Part shown: one piece after another, positions 53,571 through 62,920 of the stretch | Numbering within the stretch: the stretch's first letter is position 1 | Layout: every line of letters begins with the position of its first letter | Assembly (NCBI RefSeq): GCF_001750725.1 | Contig: NZ_CP017279.1 | Coordinates: forward strand, 186,001 to 250,000 | Length of the DNA: 64,000 nucleotides | Reading direction: 5' to 3' | Origin: Enterobacter ludwigii | GTDB taxonomy: Bacteria > Pseudomonadota > Gammaproteobacteria > Enterobacterales > Enterobacteriaceae | Made by a program: the position numbers and the translations under genes | The notes under the pieces: model-generated | Database searches by the model: none | What the model was told of the DNA's origin: nothing | What the model saw: only the letters and a program-made list of their open reading frames with translations

Positions 53571-53650
53571 CAACCGAAGGTCTCCTTCGGCATAATAAAA
53601 ACGATGAAATTCCTCTTTGACGGGCCAATAGAAATATTGGCCATTTTTTT
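53571..53650 (+). ncRNA. chiX: ChiX (MicM/SroB) small RNA
   Basis: The Hfq-dependent sRNA silences chiP (chitoporin) and other targets and is itself destroyed by pairing with the chb mRNA. The seed region (ATGAAATTCCTCTTTGACGG) is identical to E. coli ChiX, as is the terminator stem GGCCAAT/ATTGGCC with its 7-T tail. The 5' hairpin is different in sequence (CCGAAGG/CCTTCGG) but kept as a stem. The location between ybaK and ybaP is also the same. The T-run touches the last two bases of ybaP on the opposite strand. Confidence 0.95.
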
Positions 53651-54443
53651 ATTTCAGCAGTGACGGCAAATTCCCTTCTCCGTACAAATGTAACGCCCCG
53701 ACAGCGACCACGTAACGCCCCGCAGGCAACGCATGTAGCGTCTGCTGCCAGGCTTTGTTGCGCTCGTTCATCAGCACATCATACAACGATTCACTGAACG
53801 TCGACGGCAGCGCCAGTTTATCGTCCGTGGGTGGCGCATTCAGCCACCAGCCGATCATCGTTTGCAACAGACGCGCGTTGGTGTGCCAGTGGGTCAGGGT
53901 ATCATCCAGCAGCATCAACCCATCATCAGGAAGCTGGCGCAGCAGGGCTATCTGGCTGTCCGTGCCTTCGAGCTCAATGACTGACAAATGGCGTGCTCTC
54001 GCGGCATTCAACAGCTGGTAATCAATACCGTAATCCCCGCGTAGCCCCAGACGCTGCGCCTGGGTCGCCTGCAGGACCATCGCGATTTGCCACAGCGGCA
54101 GTGTGTCCAGCATGGAGAGCGACACGCCCGTCTCATCTGCGACGCGCGTCAGTTCAGCAAACTGCGTGTCGTTCAGACGTTCAGCCAGGGGGAGATCGCT
54201 TTCGAGGCCGGCAAACGGCGACGTCTGGCCCGAAATATCCGCTTCAACGACCAGCGCATCGGCGCTCTTCAGCAGTTTCATCAGACCGGCTGGCAGCGGG
54301 GACATATCCTGCGTGCCCATATGGATGCTGCCCACCAGGTGAAGGTGCTGCCCGCCGGGAAGCGAGATATCCATGCCGGGCCAGGCATAACGGCGGGGGA
54401 AGAGGGCGCGAAACGATGTTTTTATACGATTAAACAGACTCAT
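53649..54443 (-). CDS. ybaP: YbaP, TraB/GumN-family protein
   Basis: The ATG at 54443 (MSLFNRIKTSFRAL) gives 264 residues, the E. coli length; 18 upstream codons are open. The TraB/GumN signature (HLVGSIHMGTQDM with paired GxxH motifs; VVAVGALHLYGEGNL at the end) is complete. The family may be metal-dependent proteases, judged from eukaryotic TIKI relatives; the role of YbaP is unknown. Convergent chiX ends at its stop codon. copA lies upstream on the same strand. Confidence 0.9.
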   Translation of the reverse strand: MSLFNRIKTSFRALFPRRYAWPGMDISLPGGQHLHLVGSIHMGTQDMSPLPAGLMKLLKSADALVVEADISGQTSPFAGLESDLPLAERLNDTQFAELTRVADETGVSLSMLDTLPLWQIAMVLQATQAQRLGLRGDYGIDYQLLNAARARHLSVIELEGTDSQIALLRQLPDDGLMLLDDTLTHWHTNARLLQTMIGWWLNAPPTDDKLALPSTFSESLYDVLMNERNKAWQQTLHALPAGRYVVAVGALHLYGEGNLPSLLK

Positions 54444-54493
54444 ACGCGCTCCATAAACGGAAAGGTTCATGCTAGCGCGTAGGAGAAGAAGGT

Positions 54494-56992
54494 TCAATCT
54501 TTCGGTTTAAACCGCAACAACCGGTTTGCGTTGCTCACCACGGTAATGGACGAGAGTGCCATCGCCGCACCCGCGACAACCGGGTTCAGCAGCGTGCCGG
54601 TCAGCGGCCACAAAATACCGGCAGCAATCGGGATACCGAGCGAGTTGTAGACGAAGGCGCCCAGCAGGTTCTGCTTCATGTTGCGCAAGGTGGCTTTTGA
54701 AATCGCTAGCGCGTCCGCAACGCCCATCAGGCTGTGACGCATCAGGGTGATGGCGGCCGTCTCAATGGCGACATCGCTACCGCCCCCCATCGCAATACCC
54801 ACTTCTGCCTGTGCCAGCGCCGGCGCATCGTTAATCCCGTCACCGACCATCGCCACCTGGCGACCCTGGCTTTGCAGCGTCTTGATGGCATCTGCTTTGC
54901 CGTCAGGTAACACCCCGGCAATGACCTCGTCAATCCCTGCTTCCCGGGCGATGGCGTTCGCCGTCACAGGATTATCCCCGGTCAACATCACCAGGCGATA
55001 GCCCGCGCGATGCAGGCGTTGCAACGCCTGCACGCTGTCCTGACGTAGCGGATCGCGAATCGCCAGCAGCGCCGCGGCCTTGCCATCAACGGCAAGCAGA
55101 ACCGGGGTTGCGCCCTGAGAGGCCTGAGCTTTCAGGTCTTGTTCCAGGGCGGAGGTCTCAACGCCATGCTCCTTCAGCAGTGCCTGATTCCCCAGCAGCA
55201 GCGTGTGCCCTTCGGCGGTACCGCTGACGCCTAAACCGCGCAGGGTGCGGAAATTGCTCACCTGCGGCAGGCTGGCATTCCCGGCTTTCTCAATAATGGC
55301 GTGGGCCAGCGGGTGGCTGGAGCCTTGTTCAAGCGCCGCGGCGAGACGCAGTGCGTCATCCTGCGTGATGCCTGCGGTTATCACGGCCACTACCTGCGGT
55401 TTCCCTTCCGTCAGCGTGCCGGTTTTATCAAACACCAGCGTGTCCAGCGTGCTCGCCCGCTGTAACGCATCGGCATCCCGTACCAGCACACCAAATTCAG
55501 CGGCACGGCCTACGCCTGAGATGATCGACATTGGCGTGGCAAGACCGAGCGCGCAAGGACAGGCAATGATCAGCACCGTGGTGGCAATCACCAGGGTATA
55601 AACAATTTGCGGTGCCGGGCCGAAGACATACCAGATAGCCGCGCTCAGCAGCGCGATACCGACCACGACCGGCACAAAAATGGCGGAGATTTTATCGGCC
55701 AGCTGACCAATTTCCGGCTTACTGCTCTGTGCCTGACGCACCATACGAATAATGCGTGACAGCGTGGTATGGCTGCCGACCGCACTGGCGGTGAAAAGCA
55801 CGCTACCGTCCTGCACCACCGTACCGGCATGAATGGCATCGCCCTGGGCTTTCTGTTGCGGGACGGGTTCGCCGGTCAGCATCGCTTCGTCAAACCAGGC
55901 TTCGCCCTGAGTGATTTCACCGTCGACGGGAACGCGGTCGCCGGTGGTCAGGCGCAGCGTCATGCCGGGTTGAACTTCAGCCAATGGGACATTTTTTTCA
56001 CCCGTATCCGTCACGACGCGCGCGGTCGGTGGGGTTAAATCCAGCAGGCGCTCCAGCGCTTTGGAGGAGCGCTGACGGGCGCGCGCTTCAAGCATATGGC
56101 CGAGGTTAATCAGGCCGATAATCATCGCGCTCGCTTCATAATAGAGATGACGCGCTTCCATCGGGAACCACTGGGGCCAGACGTTGACGCTCATGGAGTA
56201 CAGCCACGCCGCACCCGTGCCGAGTGCGACAAGGGTATCCATCGTCGCGGTGCGATTTTTCAGGCTTTTCCAGGCGCTGGAGTAGAAGTGACCGCCTGCG
56301 AAGACCATCACGGCAAGCGTAATCAACCCAATGACCAGCCACAGCGTGCGGTTATCGTCGGTGACCATCATATTGTCACCGATCATACCCCACACCATGA
56401 CCGGCACCCCAACCAGCAGCGCGACGATGGCCTGCCAGCGGAAGCGTTTCATGGTGGCGACGGCCGTTTCCTGCTGGCGTTCACGACGTTTGAGGTCATC
56501 TTCGATGGCCTCTGCGCCGTAGCCCGCTTTTTCAACGGCCTGCACTAAATCTGCGGCGGAGGCACTGCCCATCACCAGCGCAGTACGCTCCGCAAGATTG
56601 ACCCGTGCCTGCGCGACACCCGGTACAGCCTGCAAGGCATTTTGTACCCGGGAGACGCAGCTGGCGCAGCTCATGCCGTTGATCAGCAGCTGTTGGCTGT
56701 CATCAATATCATCAGCTACCGGAAGCTCAGGAGTGGCCGCTGTCAGTGCTTCCGACGGGGATGATGACTCTGCCAGCGGTTTAGCCTTTGGGTGGCTCAG
56801 CTCCGCCCCATAACCAGCCTGTTTGATCGTATCAATCAGCGCATCCGCACTGGCGCTACCGGTGACGGCGGCGTGATCAAGGGTCACTTCAGCGCTGTCT
56901 ACATCAGGACGCTGTTCCAGACTTTCTTTAACGCGTTTGACACAGTGGCCGCAGGAGAGGCCGTCCAGTGTCAGGTCAATAGTGTGAGACAT
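54494..56992 (-). CDS. copA: CopA, Cu(I)-exporting P-type ATPase
   Basis: The start at 56992 ([17 protein letters not shown]) gives 832 residues; the longer frame to 57229 runs through the promoter and cueR and is rejected. Two N-terminal heavy-metal domains have CxxC at residues 14/17 and 109/112. Eight membrane helices carry the CPC motif ([13 protein letters not shown]). The phosphorylation motif DKTGTLTEG and the ATP-binding HP (GSSHPLAHA) are present. It pumps Cu(I) to the periplasm. A -1 frameshift site early in the gene predicts the short chaperone CopA(Z). Confidence 0.97.
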   Translation of the reverse strand: MSHTIDLTLDGLSCGHCVKRVKESLEQRPDVDSAEVTLDHAAVTGSASADALIDTIKQAGYGAELSHPKAKPLAESSSPSEALTAATPELPVADDIDDSQQLLINGMSCASCVSRVQNALQAVPGVAQARVNLAERTALVMGSASAADLVQAVEKAGYGAEAIEDDLKRRERQQETAVATMKRFRWQAIVALLVGVPVMVWGMIGDNMMVTDDNRTLWLVIGLITLAVMVFAGGHFYSSAWKSLKNRTATMDTLVALGTGAAWLYSMSVNVWPQWFPMEARHLYYEASAMIIGLINLGHMLEARARQRSSKALERLLDLTPPTARVVTDTGEKNVPLAEVQPGMTLRLTTGDRVPVDGEITQGEAWFDEAMLTGEPVPQQKAQGDAIHAGTVVQDGSVLFTASAVGSHTTLSRIIRMVRQAQSSKPEIGQLADKISAIFVPVVVGIALLSAAIWYVFGPAPQIVYTLVIATTVLIIACPCALGLATPMSIISGVGRAAEFGVLVRDADALQRASTLDTLVFDKTGTLTEGKPQVVAVITAGITQDDALRLAAALEQGSSHPLAHAIIEKAGNASLPQVSNFRTLRGLGVSGTAEGHTLLLGNQALLKEHGVETSALEQDLKAQASQGATPVLLAVDGKAAALLAIRDPLRQDSVQALQRLHRAGYRLVMLTGDNPVTANAIAREAGIDEVIAGVLPDGKADAIKTLQSQGRQVAMVGDGINDAPALAQAEVGIAMGGGSDVAIETAAITLMRHSLMGVADALAISKATLRNMKQNLLGAFVYNSLGIPIAAGILWPLTGTLLNPVVAGAAMALSSITVVSNANRLLRFKPKD
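56786..56792 (-). promoter_or_regulatory. Programmed -1 frameshift site in copA
   Basis: The slippery heptamer C CCA AAG (minus strand) covers Pro68-Lys69. The -1 frame then reads GGC TAA, giving a 70-residue product that ends the first metal-binding domain, the same size as E. coli CopA(Z). Downstream pseudoknot structure was not assessed. Confidence 0.8.
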
Positions 56993-57067
56993 AACAAAAC
57001 TCCCGTATAATGATCTGGTCAGATGTTGACCGGCATAACGCTTTTCGCTAACTGTTATGAAGGTTAA

Positions 57068-57088
57068 ACCTTCCATCAAGGGGAAGGT
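57068..57088 (-). promoter_or_regulatory. CueR operator and copA promoter
   Basis: ACCTTCC-N7-GGAAGGT matches the CueR box. On the minus strand TTGACC (57086-57091) and AACCT-type -10 (57061-57066) flank it with a 19-base spacer, the over-long spacing that MerR-family activators correct by DNA distortion. Confidence 0.92.
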
Positions 57089-57100
57089 CAAGGGGGAAAT

Positions 57101-57511
57101 GTGAATATCAGTGATGTTGCGAAAAAAACCGGATTGACCAGCAAAGCGATCCGTTTTTATGAAGAGAAGGGGCTGGTGACACCGCCGCTGCGCAGTGAAA
57201 ATGGCTACCGCAGTTATACGCAACGGCATCTTGATGAACTGACGCTGCTGCGCCAGGCGCGGCAGGTGGGATTTAACCTTGAAGAGTGCGGCGAGCTGGT
57301 CACCTTATTCAACGATCCGGCGCGCCATAGCGCAGACGTGAAAAAACGTACGCTGGAGAAAGTGGCTGAGATTGAACGCCACATTACCGAGTTACAGGCG
57401 ATGCGTCAGCAGCTTCTGGCGCTGGCGGAATCCTGTCCGGGGGATGACAGCGCCGACTGCCCGATTATCGATAATCTGTCCGGCTGCTGTCATCGTAAGG
57501 CTCATGCCTGA
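57101..57511 (+). CDS. cueR: CueR, Cu(I)-responsive MerR-family activator
   Basis: The 136-residue regulator starts with a GTG after AGGGGGAA. An N-terminal MerR helix-turn-helix ([25 protein letters not shown]), the dimerisation helix and the metal loop with Cu(I) ligands Cys112 and Cys120 ([11 protein letters not shown]) are all present. It activates copA and cueO. A CCHRKAH tail follows as in E. coli. It is divergent from copA and its 3' end overlaps the convergent ybbJ by 10 bases. Confidence 0.97.
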   Translation: MNISDVAKKTGLTSKAIRFYEEKGLVTPPLRSENGYRSYTQRHLDELTLLRQARQVGFNLEECGELVTLFNDPARHSADVKKRTLEKVAEIERHITELQAMRQQLLALAESCPGDDSADCPIIDNLSGCCHRKAHA

Positions 57512-57960
57512 CAGGCTTTAACCCGCAGGGTTATCCCTTCCACCGCAATGACCTCAACCTGCGTGCCGGCGCTGAGGTCATCGTCGGCCACCACGGGCCA
57601 TGAACTGTCGCCCACGCGCATATGTCCGCGCCCGTTAACCAGCGCCGTGTCGAGCGTAAAACGTTTGCCGACAATCTGCTGCCCGCGCTGATTGAGGTGG
57701 GCGTCGAGCGGTTTCTGCTCTGTCACCTGGCGGTTAAGCCAGCGCCACCACAGCCAGGCGGCCAACAGCGTCAGCACGGCAAATAATGCCCCCTGCCACG
57801 CCCAGTCCAGGGGCAGTAGCCAGACCACTAACCCGGTAATGACAGCGGCAACACCGCTCCAGAGCAGGTAACCGTTGCCGCCAAGCATCTCCGCGGCCAG
57901 CAATAAGCCACCGAGGCTTAGCCAGAATGCATGAGGATGTGCGACGATTAGCTCAATCAT
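57502..57960 (-). CDS. ybbJ: YbbJ, NfeD-family membrane protein
   Basis: The 152-residue protein has three N-terminal membrane helices ([54 protein letters not shown]) and a C-terminal NfeD beta-barrel ([27 protein letters not shown]). NfeD proteins partner with SPFH proteins; here the SPFH gene qmcA overlaps its start by 4 bases. They probably form a membrane-quality or microdomain complex in the inner membrane. Confidence 0.93.
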   Translation of the reverse strand: MIELIVAHPHAFWLSLGGLLLAAEMLGGNGYLLWSGVAAVITGLVVWLLPLDWAWQGALFAVLTLLAAWLWWRWLNRQVTEQKPLDAHLNQRGQQIVGKRFTLDTALVNGRGHMRVGDSSWPVVADDDLSAGTQVEVIAVEGITLRVKACQA

Positions 57961-58871
57961 TTTTTGCGCTCGTTTCCGCTGTCTTTGATAAGTTCAGTGA
58001 TCCCGGCGATGGAGCCCATCAGGCTGCTGGCATCCAGCGGCATCATCACCACTTTGCTGTTGTTCGCGGAGCCAATCTCTTTCAGCGCGTCAGTGTATTT
58101 TTGCGCAACAAAGTAGTTCACCGCCTGGATATCACCTGCTGCAATTGCTTCAGAGACCATCTGGGTGGCGCGGGCTTCCGCTTCTGCAGAACGTTCACGG
58201 GCTTCCGCCTGTAAGAAGGCAGACTGGCGTTCACCTTCCGCTTTCAGGATCTGCGACTGTTTTTCCCCTTCGGCTTTCAGGATCTCTGCCTGACGTACCC
58301 CTTCAGCTTCCAGAATGTAGGCGCGTTTGGTCCGTTCCGCTTTCATCTGCGCGTTCATGGAGGCGATCAGCTCTGCCGGTGGGCGCACGTCACGGATCTC
58401 AATACGGGTAACTTTGATCCCCCACGGGTTGGTGGCCTCGTCGACAATGTGCAGCAGGCGGGTGTTAATGCTGTCGCGCTGAGAGAGCATTTCATCCAGC
58501 TCCATTGAACCGAGCACGGTACGAATGTTGGTCATCGTCAGATTTACGATAGCCAGCTCCAGATTGCTGACTTCATAGGCCGCTTTTGGCGCATCAATAA
58601 CCTGTATAAAACAGACCGCATCAATGGTGACGTTGGCGTTATCCTTGGAGATCACTTCCTGGGAAGGAATATCCAGCACCTGTTCCATCATATTGATTTT
58701 ACGTCCAATCCTGTCCATGAAAGGGACAATCAGGCTTAAACCCGGCTGGAGCGTGTTGGTGTAGCGGCCAAAGCGTTCAACGGTCCACTGATACCCCTGT
58801 GGGACAATTTTGACGCCAGCGCCGACAATAACCAGCGCAACGAAAATAAGGACAGGTATAACGATAAGCAT
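57957..58871 (-). CDS. qmcA: QmcA, SPFH/stomatin-family membrane protein
   Basis: The 304-residue protein has one N-terminal membrane helix ([19 protein letters not shown]) and an SPFH/band-7 domain ([31 protein letters not shown]). A coiled-coil region (about residues 185-250) is rich in [20 protein letters not shown] repeats. QmcA acts on membrane protein quality control as a multicopy suppressor of ftsH/htpX loss in E. coli. It is the first gene of the qmcA-ybbJ operon and is divergent from fetA. Confidence 0.94.
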   Translation of the reverse strand: MLIVIPVLIFVALVIVGAGVKIVPQGYQWTVERFGRYTNTLQPGLSLIVPFMDRIGRKINMMEQVLDIPSQEVISKDNANVTIDAVCFIQVIDAPKAAYEVSNLELAIVNLTMTNIRTVLGSMELDEMLSQRDSINTRLLHIVDEATNPWGIKVTRIEIRDVRPPAELIASMNAQMKAERTKRAYILEAEGVRQAEILKAEGEKQSQILKAEGERQSAFLQAEARERSAEAEARATQMVSEAIAAGDIQAVNYFVAQKYTDALKEIGSANNSKVVMMPLDASSLMGSIAGITELIKDSGNERKK

Positions 58872-59088
58872 AAAAACCTCCTGTTTTGCATGCTGTGACG
58901 AAGGGAACTGCGTGTGTGTTATAAGTCAGTATATCGGCTATCGGGCTGAAATTCGCCCCTGCAAAGAAGGGGGCGCGACGAATACCGGTAAAACCTTTAC
59001 TCCAGTCATCGACACACCCTATTCGCGCTGCGTTCGTGAAAGGATTATTCTACGCGTGGTTGCAATAAAGGTGGTTACAGGATGCATG

Positions 59089-59760
59089 ATGAACAATAAA
59101 AATACGCTCTTGCAGGTCAGGGATGTCGGTTTTCGTGTGGCAAATACCACGATCCTTCAGCATGTCGATTTTTGTCTTTCCCCGGGTGAGTTCAAACTGA
59201 TAACAGGGCCGTCAGGCTGTGGCAAAAGTACGTTATTAAAGATTGTCGCTTCACTGCTCAGCCCTACTGAGGGCGCTATTCTGTTTGAAGGGCAGGATAT
59301 CGCGACGCTGTCGCCAGAAAGCTATCGCCAGCAGGTCTCTTACTGCGTGCAAACCCCTTCGCTGTTTGGGGACACGGTTTATGACAACCTGGTCTTTCCG
59401 TGGCAAATCCGTCATAAAACGCCGGAGCCAGAAAAATTTATCGCCGATCTGGCCCGCTTTGGCCTGTCGAAAGAGACGCTGACTAAATCCATCAATGAAT
59501 TATCGGGCGGCGAAAAGCAGCGCGTTTCGCTGATTCGCAATCTGCAGTTTTTGCCGAAGATATTGTTACTGGACGAGATCACCAGCGCGCTGGATGAGCT
59601 GAACAAACGCAACGTTAACGAGATTATTCATCGTTACGCAAGCGAGCAGAATATTGCCGTGCTGTGGGTTACGCACGATTCAAACGAAATTACCCATGCG
59701 GATGACGTCATTACGCTTGAGCCGCAGGGCGGGAAAATGCAGGAGGCAAACCGTGGGTGA
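59089..59760 (+). CDS. fetA: FetA (YbbL), iron exporter ATPase
   Basis: The ATG at 59089 (MNNKNTLLQVRDVG), six bases after an AGGA Shine-Dalgarno, gives 223 residues, close to the E. coli length; the ATG at 59086 is an alternative. The longer open frame to 58810 overlaps qmcA and is rejected. It is an ABC ATPase with Walker A GPSGCGKST, signature LSGGEKQR and Walker B ILLLDEITSALDE. With FetB it protects against iron and oxidative stress, probably by iron export. It overlaps fetB by 8 bases. Confidence 0.93.
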   Translation: MNNKNTLLQVRDVGFRVANTTILQHVDFCLSPGEFKLITGPSGCGKSTLLKIVASLLSPTEGAILFEGQDIATLSPESYRQQVSYCVQTPSLFGDTVYDNLVFPWQIRHKTPEPEKFIADLARFGLSKETLTKSINELSGGEKQRVSLIRNLQFLPKILLLDEITSALDELNKRNVNEIIHRYASEQNIAVLWVTHDSNEITHADDVITLEPQGGKMQEANRG

Positions 59761-60535
59761 GCATAATATTACGAATACGTCGCTGGCGTTTTCGATGGTA
59801 CTGGTACTGATCGCTATTGTGGTGAGCTACCGGGAAAAGCTGGGTCTGGAGAAAGATATTATCTGGAGTATCTGCCGCGCGGTTATCCAGCTCATTATTG
59901 TCGGCTATGTGCTGAAGTATATTTTTAACGTCAACCACGCGGTGCTGACGCTCCTGATGGTGCTGTTTATCTGCTTTAACGCGGCGTGGAACGCGCAGAA
60001 ACGCAGTAAGTATATCGATAAAGCGTTTGTCTCATCGTTTATCGCCATTACAACCGGGACGGCGCTGACGCTGGCGGTGCTGGTGGTGTCCGGCTCAATC
60101 GAGTTTACGCCAATGCAGGTTATCCCTATTTCCGGGATGATTGCGGGGAACGCTATGGTGGCTGTAGGACTGTGTTACAACAACCTCGGCCAGCGATTTA
60201 GCAGTGAACAACAGAAGCTGCAGGAGAAATTAAGTCTGGGGGCGACACCGAAAATGGCCTCGGCGGTACTGATCCGCGACAGCATCCGCTCGTCGCTGAT
60301 CCCAACGGTGGATTCCGCAAAAACGGTTGGGCTGGTTAGCCTGCCGGGAATGATGTCGGGGCTGATTTTTGCCGGTATCGATCCGGTCAAAGCCATTAAA
60401 TATCAGATCATGGTGACCTTTATGCTGCTCTCTACGGCCAGCCTGTCGACCATCATTGCCTGCTATTTAACCTATCGGAAGTTCTACAACGCGCGCCATC
60501 AGCTGGTGGTGACGCAGTTGAAAAAGGCGGGGTGA
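59753..60535 (+). CDS. fetB: FetB (YbbM), iron exporter membrane component
   Basis: The GTG at 59753, six bases after AGGAGG, gives 260 residues (VGEHNITNTSLAF...), matching E. coli FetB in length and sequence; the frame before it overlaps fetA. About seven membrane helices of the UPF0014 family are seen (AVIQLIIVGYVLKYIF; VLTLLMVLFICFNAAW; VIPISGMIAGNAMVAVGL). It forms the membrane part of the FetAB transporter. The 3' end faces cnoX across a REP-like hairpin. Confidence 0.94.
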   Translation: MGEHNITNTSLAFSMVLVLIAIVVSYREKLGLEKDIIWSICRAVIQLIIVGYVLKYIFNVNHAVLTLLMVLFICFNAAWNAQKRSKYIDKAFVSSFIAITTGTALTLAVLVVSGSIEFTPMQVIPISGMIAGNAMVAVGLCYNNLGQRFSSEQQKLQEKLSLGATPKMASAVLIRDSIRSSLIPTVDSAKTVGLVSLPGMMSGLIFAGIDPVKAIKYQIMVTFMLLSTASLSTIIACYLTYRKFYNARHQLVVTQLKKAG

Positions 60536-60547
60536 CCGCCTCTTGTG

Positions 60548-60580
60548 CAGGCCCGGTGAGCGCAAACGGCACCGGGCCTG
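60548..60580. repeat. REP-like hairpin between fetB and cnoX
   Basis: CAGGCCCGGT/ACCGGGCCTG is a 10-bp perfect stem around GAGCGCAAACGGC. It lies between convergent genes and resembles the second ushA-ybaK hairpin. Confidence 0.75.
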
Positions 60581-60584
60581 TTCA

Positions 60585-61439
60585 TCAGTAGAGCAGGGCG
60601 TACAGCTGACGGCGGTACGTCGACGCCAGCGCATCGCCGGTGCCCAGCGCGGCCAGGATCTCCTGGAACATTTTCCGCGCCTGACCGTCGGCGGCACCCA
60701 GATCGTTTTGCAGATGGCTGAACAGCAGTGCCAGCGCTTCTTCGTTACGTCCCACCTGATGCAGCTGCAGCGCCAGCTGGCTTGCCAGCGCGGCATCGGT
60801 CGGGTTATCGGCAACCTGCTGTTGAAGCTGCTGGATCTCCGGCGTATCCGCCGCCTGTTTCAGCAGATCGATCTGCGCGACCAGACCCTGATAACGGGTA
60901 TCCTGATCCTGCAGTGGAATGGTCTTCAGCACAGCTTCTGCATCGTCGGAACGGTGCAGGGCAATCTGCGTTTCCGCAAGGAGCAGGCCAATCTGGCTGT
61001 CCTGTTTCGACAGCTGCCACGCCTCTTTGAGCAGCGGCAGCGCTTCGTCGTATTTGCCTTCCTGCATCAGTCCCATGGCTTCCTGCGCCTTCAGCTCTTC
61101 CTCGCGTGGCAGGACTTTATCCAGCAGGGCGCGGATCGCTTCTTCAGGCTGTGGCCCCTGGAAGCCATCAACAGGTTGCCCATTCTGGAACAGATAGACG
61201 GTAGGAATCGCGCGCAGGCCAAACTGAGACGCCACCATAGGCTCAGCGTCACAATCCAGTTTGGCGAGAATGAACTGGCCATTGTATTGCGCGGCAAGGC
61301 TTTCGAGTACCGGCGTCAGCTGCAGACAGTGTTGGCTACGCTCAGACCAGAAGTAGAACAGCACCGGTTTGGTCATGGACTGTTCGAGGGTCTGTTGCAG
61401 GTTTGCTTCAGTAATATTGACGATATTCTGTACGGACAT
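60585..61439 (-). CDS. cnoX: CnoX (YbbN), chaperedoxin
   Basis: The 284-residue protein has an N-terminal thioredoxin fold whose active site is SQHC ([10 protein letters not shown]), lacking the first Cys of CxxC. A C-terminal TPR region (about residues 110-280, [28 protein letters not shown]) follows. CnoX holds unfolded proteins, becoming active on HOCl, and hands clients to GroEL and DnaK. Length and active site match E. coli. Confidence 0.95.
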   Translation of the reverse strand: MSVQNIVNITEANLQQTLEQSMTKPVLFYFWSERSQHCLQLTPVLESLAAQYNGQFILAKLDCDAEPMVASQFGLRAIPTVYLFQNGQPVDGFQGPQPEEAIRALLDKVLPREEELKAQEAMGLMQEGKYDEALPLLKEAWQLSKQDSQIGLLLAETQIALHRSDDAEAVLKTIPLQDQDTRYQGLVAQIDLLKQAADTPEIQQLQQQVADNPTDAALASQLALQLHQVGRNEEALALLFSHLQNDLGAADGQARKMFQEILAALGTGDALASTYRRQLYALLY

Positions 61440-61497
61440 GCGGCCTTCTCTTTTATCGGTTTGTTATTTACATGGGGGTTAGCGACGACGCTTCAAC

Positions 61498-62307
61498 TCA
61501 ACCGTGTAAAATTTTGTCCATCATCCGGCCCGGCAGCAGGCGTTTTAACCAGCCTACCGCATGGGTTACCAGCGTCACCGGATAGCGCATTTTTGGGTTT
61601 TCGCTCTCAAAAGCATGGCGCACTTTAGCGACGACTGCTTCCGGCCCGAGCGTAAAGCGTGCGGCGATACCGGGGTTTTCGACCGGTTTATCCGCCTGGG
61701 TCTGGTTAACGTTTTCCGTAAAGCGGGTGCGGATAGGGCCCGGCTCAATCAGGCTGACCTTAATGCCGCTGTGACGCAATTCCATGCGCAGGGCATCGGA
61801 CCAGGCCTCCAGCGCATATTTGCTGGCGGCATAGGCCCCGCGGCCCGGGGTTGAAATCAGCCCCATCACGGAGGAGGTCATCACAATGCGTCCTTCACCG
61901 TGCGGCAGCATGGCGGGGAGCAGGCGCATGGTGAGCTGATGGACGCCAAAGAAATTGGTGGAAAACTGTTTTTCCAGCTGCTCGCGGGTGAGCGTGTCCA
62001 GGGGACCATACACGCCGTAACCGGCATTGTTAAAAAGACCGTACAGACGGTTGTCGGTCAGGGCCAGCACCTCATCGGCTGCGCGTTCCACGCTTTCCGG
62101 TGAGTCTAAATCCAGTAACACACCGGTAAAGCCCAGCCCGTTCATGCGTTCGACGTCGTCGGGTTTACGGCAGGCCGCCAGTACCCAATATCCCTGACGC
62201 TTCAATTCGAGTGCACTTTCAAGACCGATTCCGCTGGAACATCCTGTAATTAAGACCGATTTTTGCATAACTTTACCTGTCAGGATCTCCGCTGAATTAG
62301 GAGTCAT
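61498..62307 (-). CDS. ybbO: YbbO, NADP-dependent short-chain dehydrogenase
   Basis: The 269-residue SDR has the nucleotide motif TGCSSGIGLE, the NNAG motif (LFNNAGYGVYG) and the catalytic Ser/Tyr/Lys in YAASKYALE. A start at the second ATG (MQKSVLITG) is also possible, but the long form matches E. coli. E. coli YbbO reduces aldehydes, including medium- and long-chain ones. Its start overlaps the end of tesA by 11 bases, so translation is probably coupled. Confidence 0.92.
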   Translation of the reverse strand: MTPNSAEILTGKVMQKSVLITGCSSGIGLESALELKRQGYWVLAACRKPDDVERMNGLGFTGVLLDLDSPESVERAADEVLALTDNRLYGLFNNAGYGVYGPLDTLTREQLEKQFSTNFFGVHQLTMRLLPAMLPHGEGRIVMTSSVMGLISTPGRGAYAASKYALEAWSDALRMELRHSGIKVSLIEPGPIRTRFTENVNQTQADKPVENPGIAARFTLGPEAVVAKVRHAFESENPKMRYPVTLVTHAVGWLKRLLPGRMMDKILHG

Positions 62308-62920
62308 GTTTAACTAAAGGGGCCAGCCGTGTTGCCATCCAGTCGGCAATAAACGGCTGCGCATCGCGATTGGGGTGGATCCCATCGTCTTGCATCCACT
62401 GGGGTTTGAGATAGACCTCTTCCATAAAAAATGGCAGCAGCGGAATATCAAACTCGTTTGCAAGCTTTGGGTAGATCGCGCTAAAGGCTTCATTATACCG
62501 ACGTCCATAGTTGGCGGGCAGGCGAATTTGCATCAGCAGCGGTTGCGCATTCGCGGCCTTAATATCCTTAAGGATCGTGCGCAGGGTCTGTTCCGTTTGC
62601 TGAGGCTGGAAACCACGCAAGCCATCATTACCGCCCAGCTCAACCAGCACCCATCGCGGTTGATGCTGTTTGAGCAAGGCTGGCAGGCGCGACAAGCCTT
62701 GCTGCGAGGTATCACCGCTGATGCTGCCATTAATAACCGTTGTCTTACTCTGCCATTTGTCATTGAGCAGAGCTGGCCAGGCCGCGTTGGCCGCCATGCG
62801 ATAGCCTGCACTCAGGCTGTCACCGAGAACCAGTAACGTGTCCGCTGCCGCCGCGCGGAAGGTCATCAGGATTAAAAACAGGAAGGGCAAATGCCAGCGG
62901 AAAACATTGTTGAAGTTCAT
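62297..62920 (-). CDS. tesA: TesA, multifunctional periplasmic thioesterase/lysophospholipase L1
   Basis: The ATG at 62920 (MNFNNVFRWHLPFL) gives 207 residues, close to the 208 of E. coli; the frame upstream overlaps ybbA further. The signal peptide is cleaved near RAAA-ADT. The SGNH blocks are present: LGDSLSAGY (nucleophile Ser), GGNDGLRG and DGIHPNRDAQPF (Asp/His). TesA hydrolyses acyl-CoA, lysophospholipid and esters in the periplasm. Its first 30 bases overlap the divergent ybbA coding start. Its 3' end overlaps ybbO. Confidence 0.95.
   Translation of the reverse strand: MNFNNVFRWHLPFLFLILMTFRAAAADTLLVLGDSLSAGYRMAANAAWPALLNDKWQSKTTVINGSISGDTSQQGLSRLPALLKQHQPRWVLVELGGNDGLRGFQPQQTEQTLRTILKDIKAANAQPLLMQIRLPANYGRRYNEAFSAIYPKLANEFDIPLLPFFMEEVYLKPQWMQDDGIHPNRDAQPFIADWMATRLAPLVKHDS

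Noticed and set aside
56993..57229. Upstream extension of the copA frame (79 codons)
   Set aside because: It runs through the CueR operator and the cueR start and is not conserved; the [11 protein letters not shown] start is the family start.
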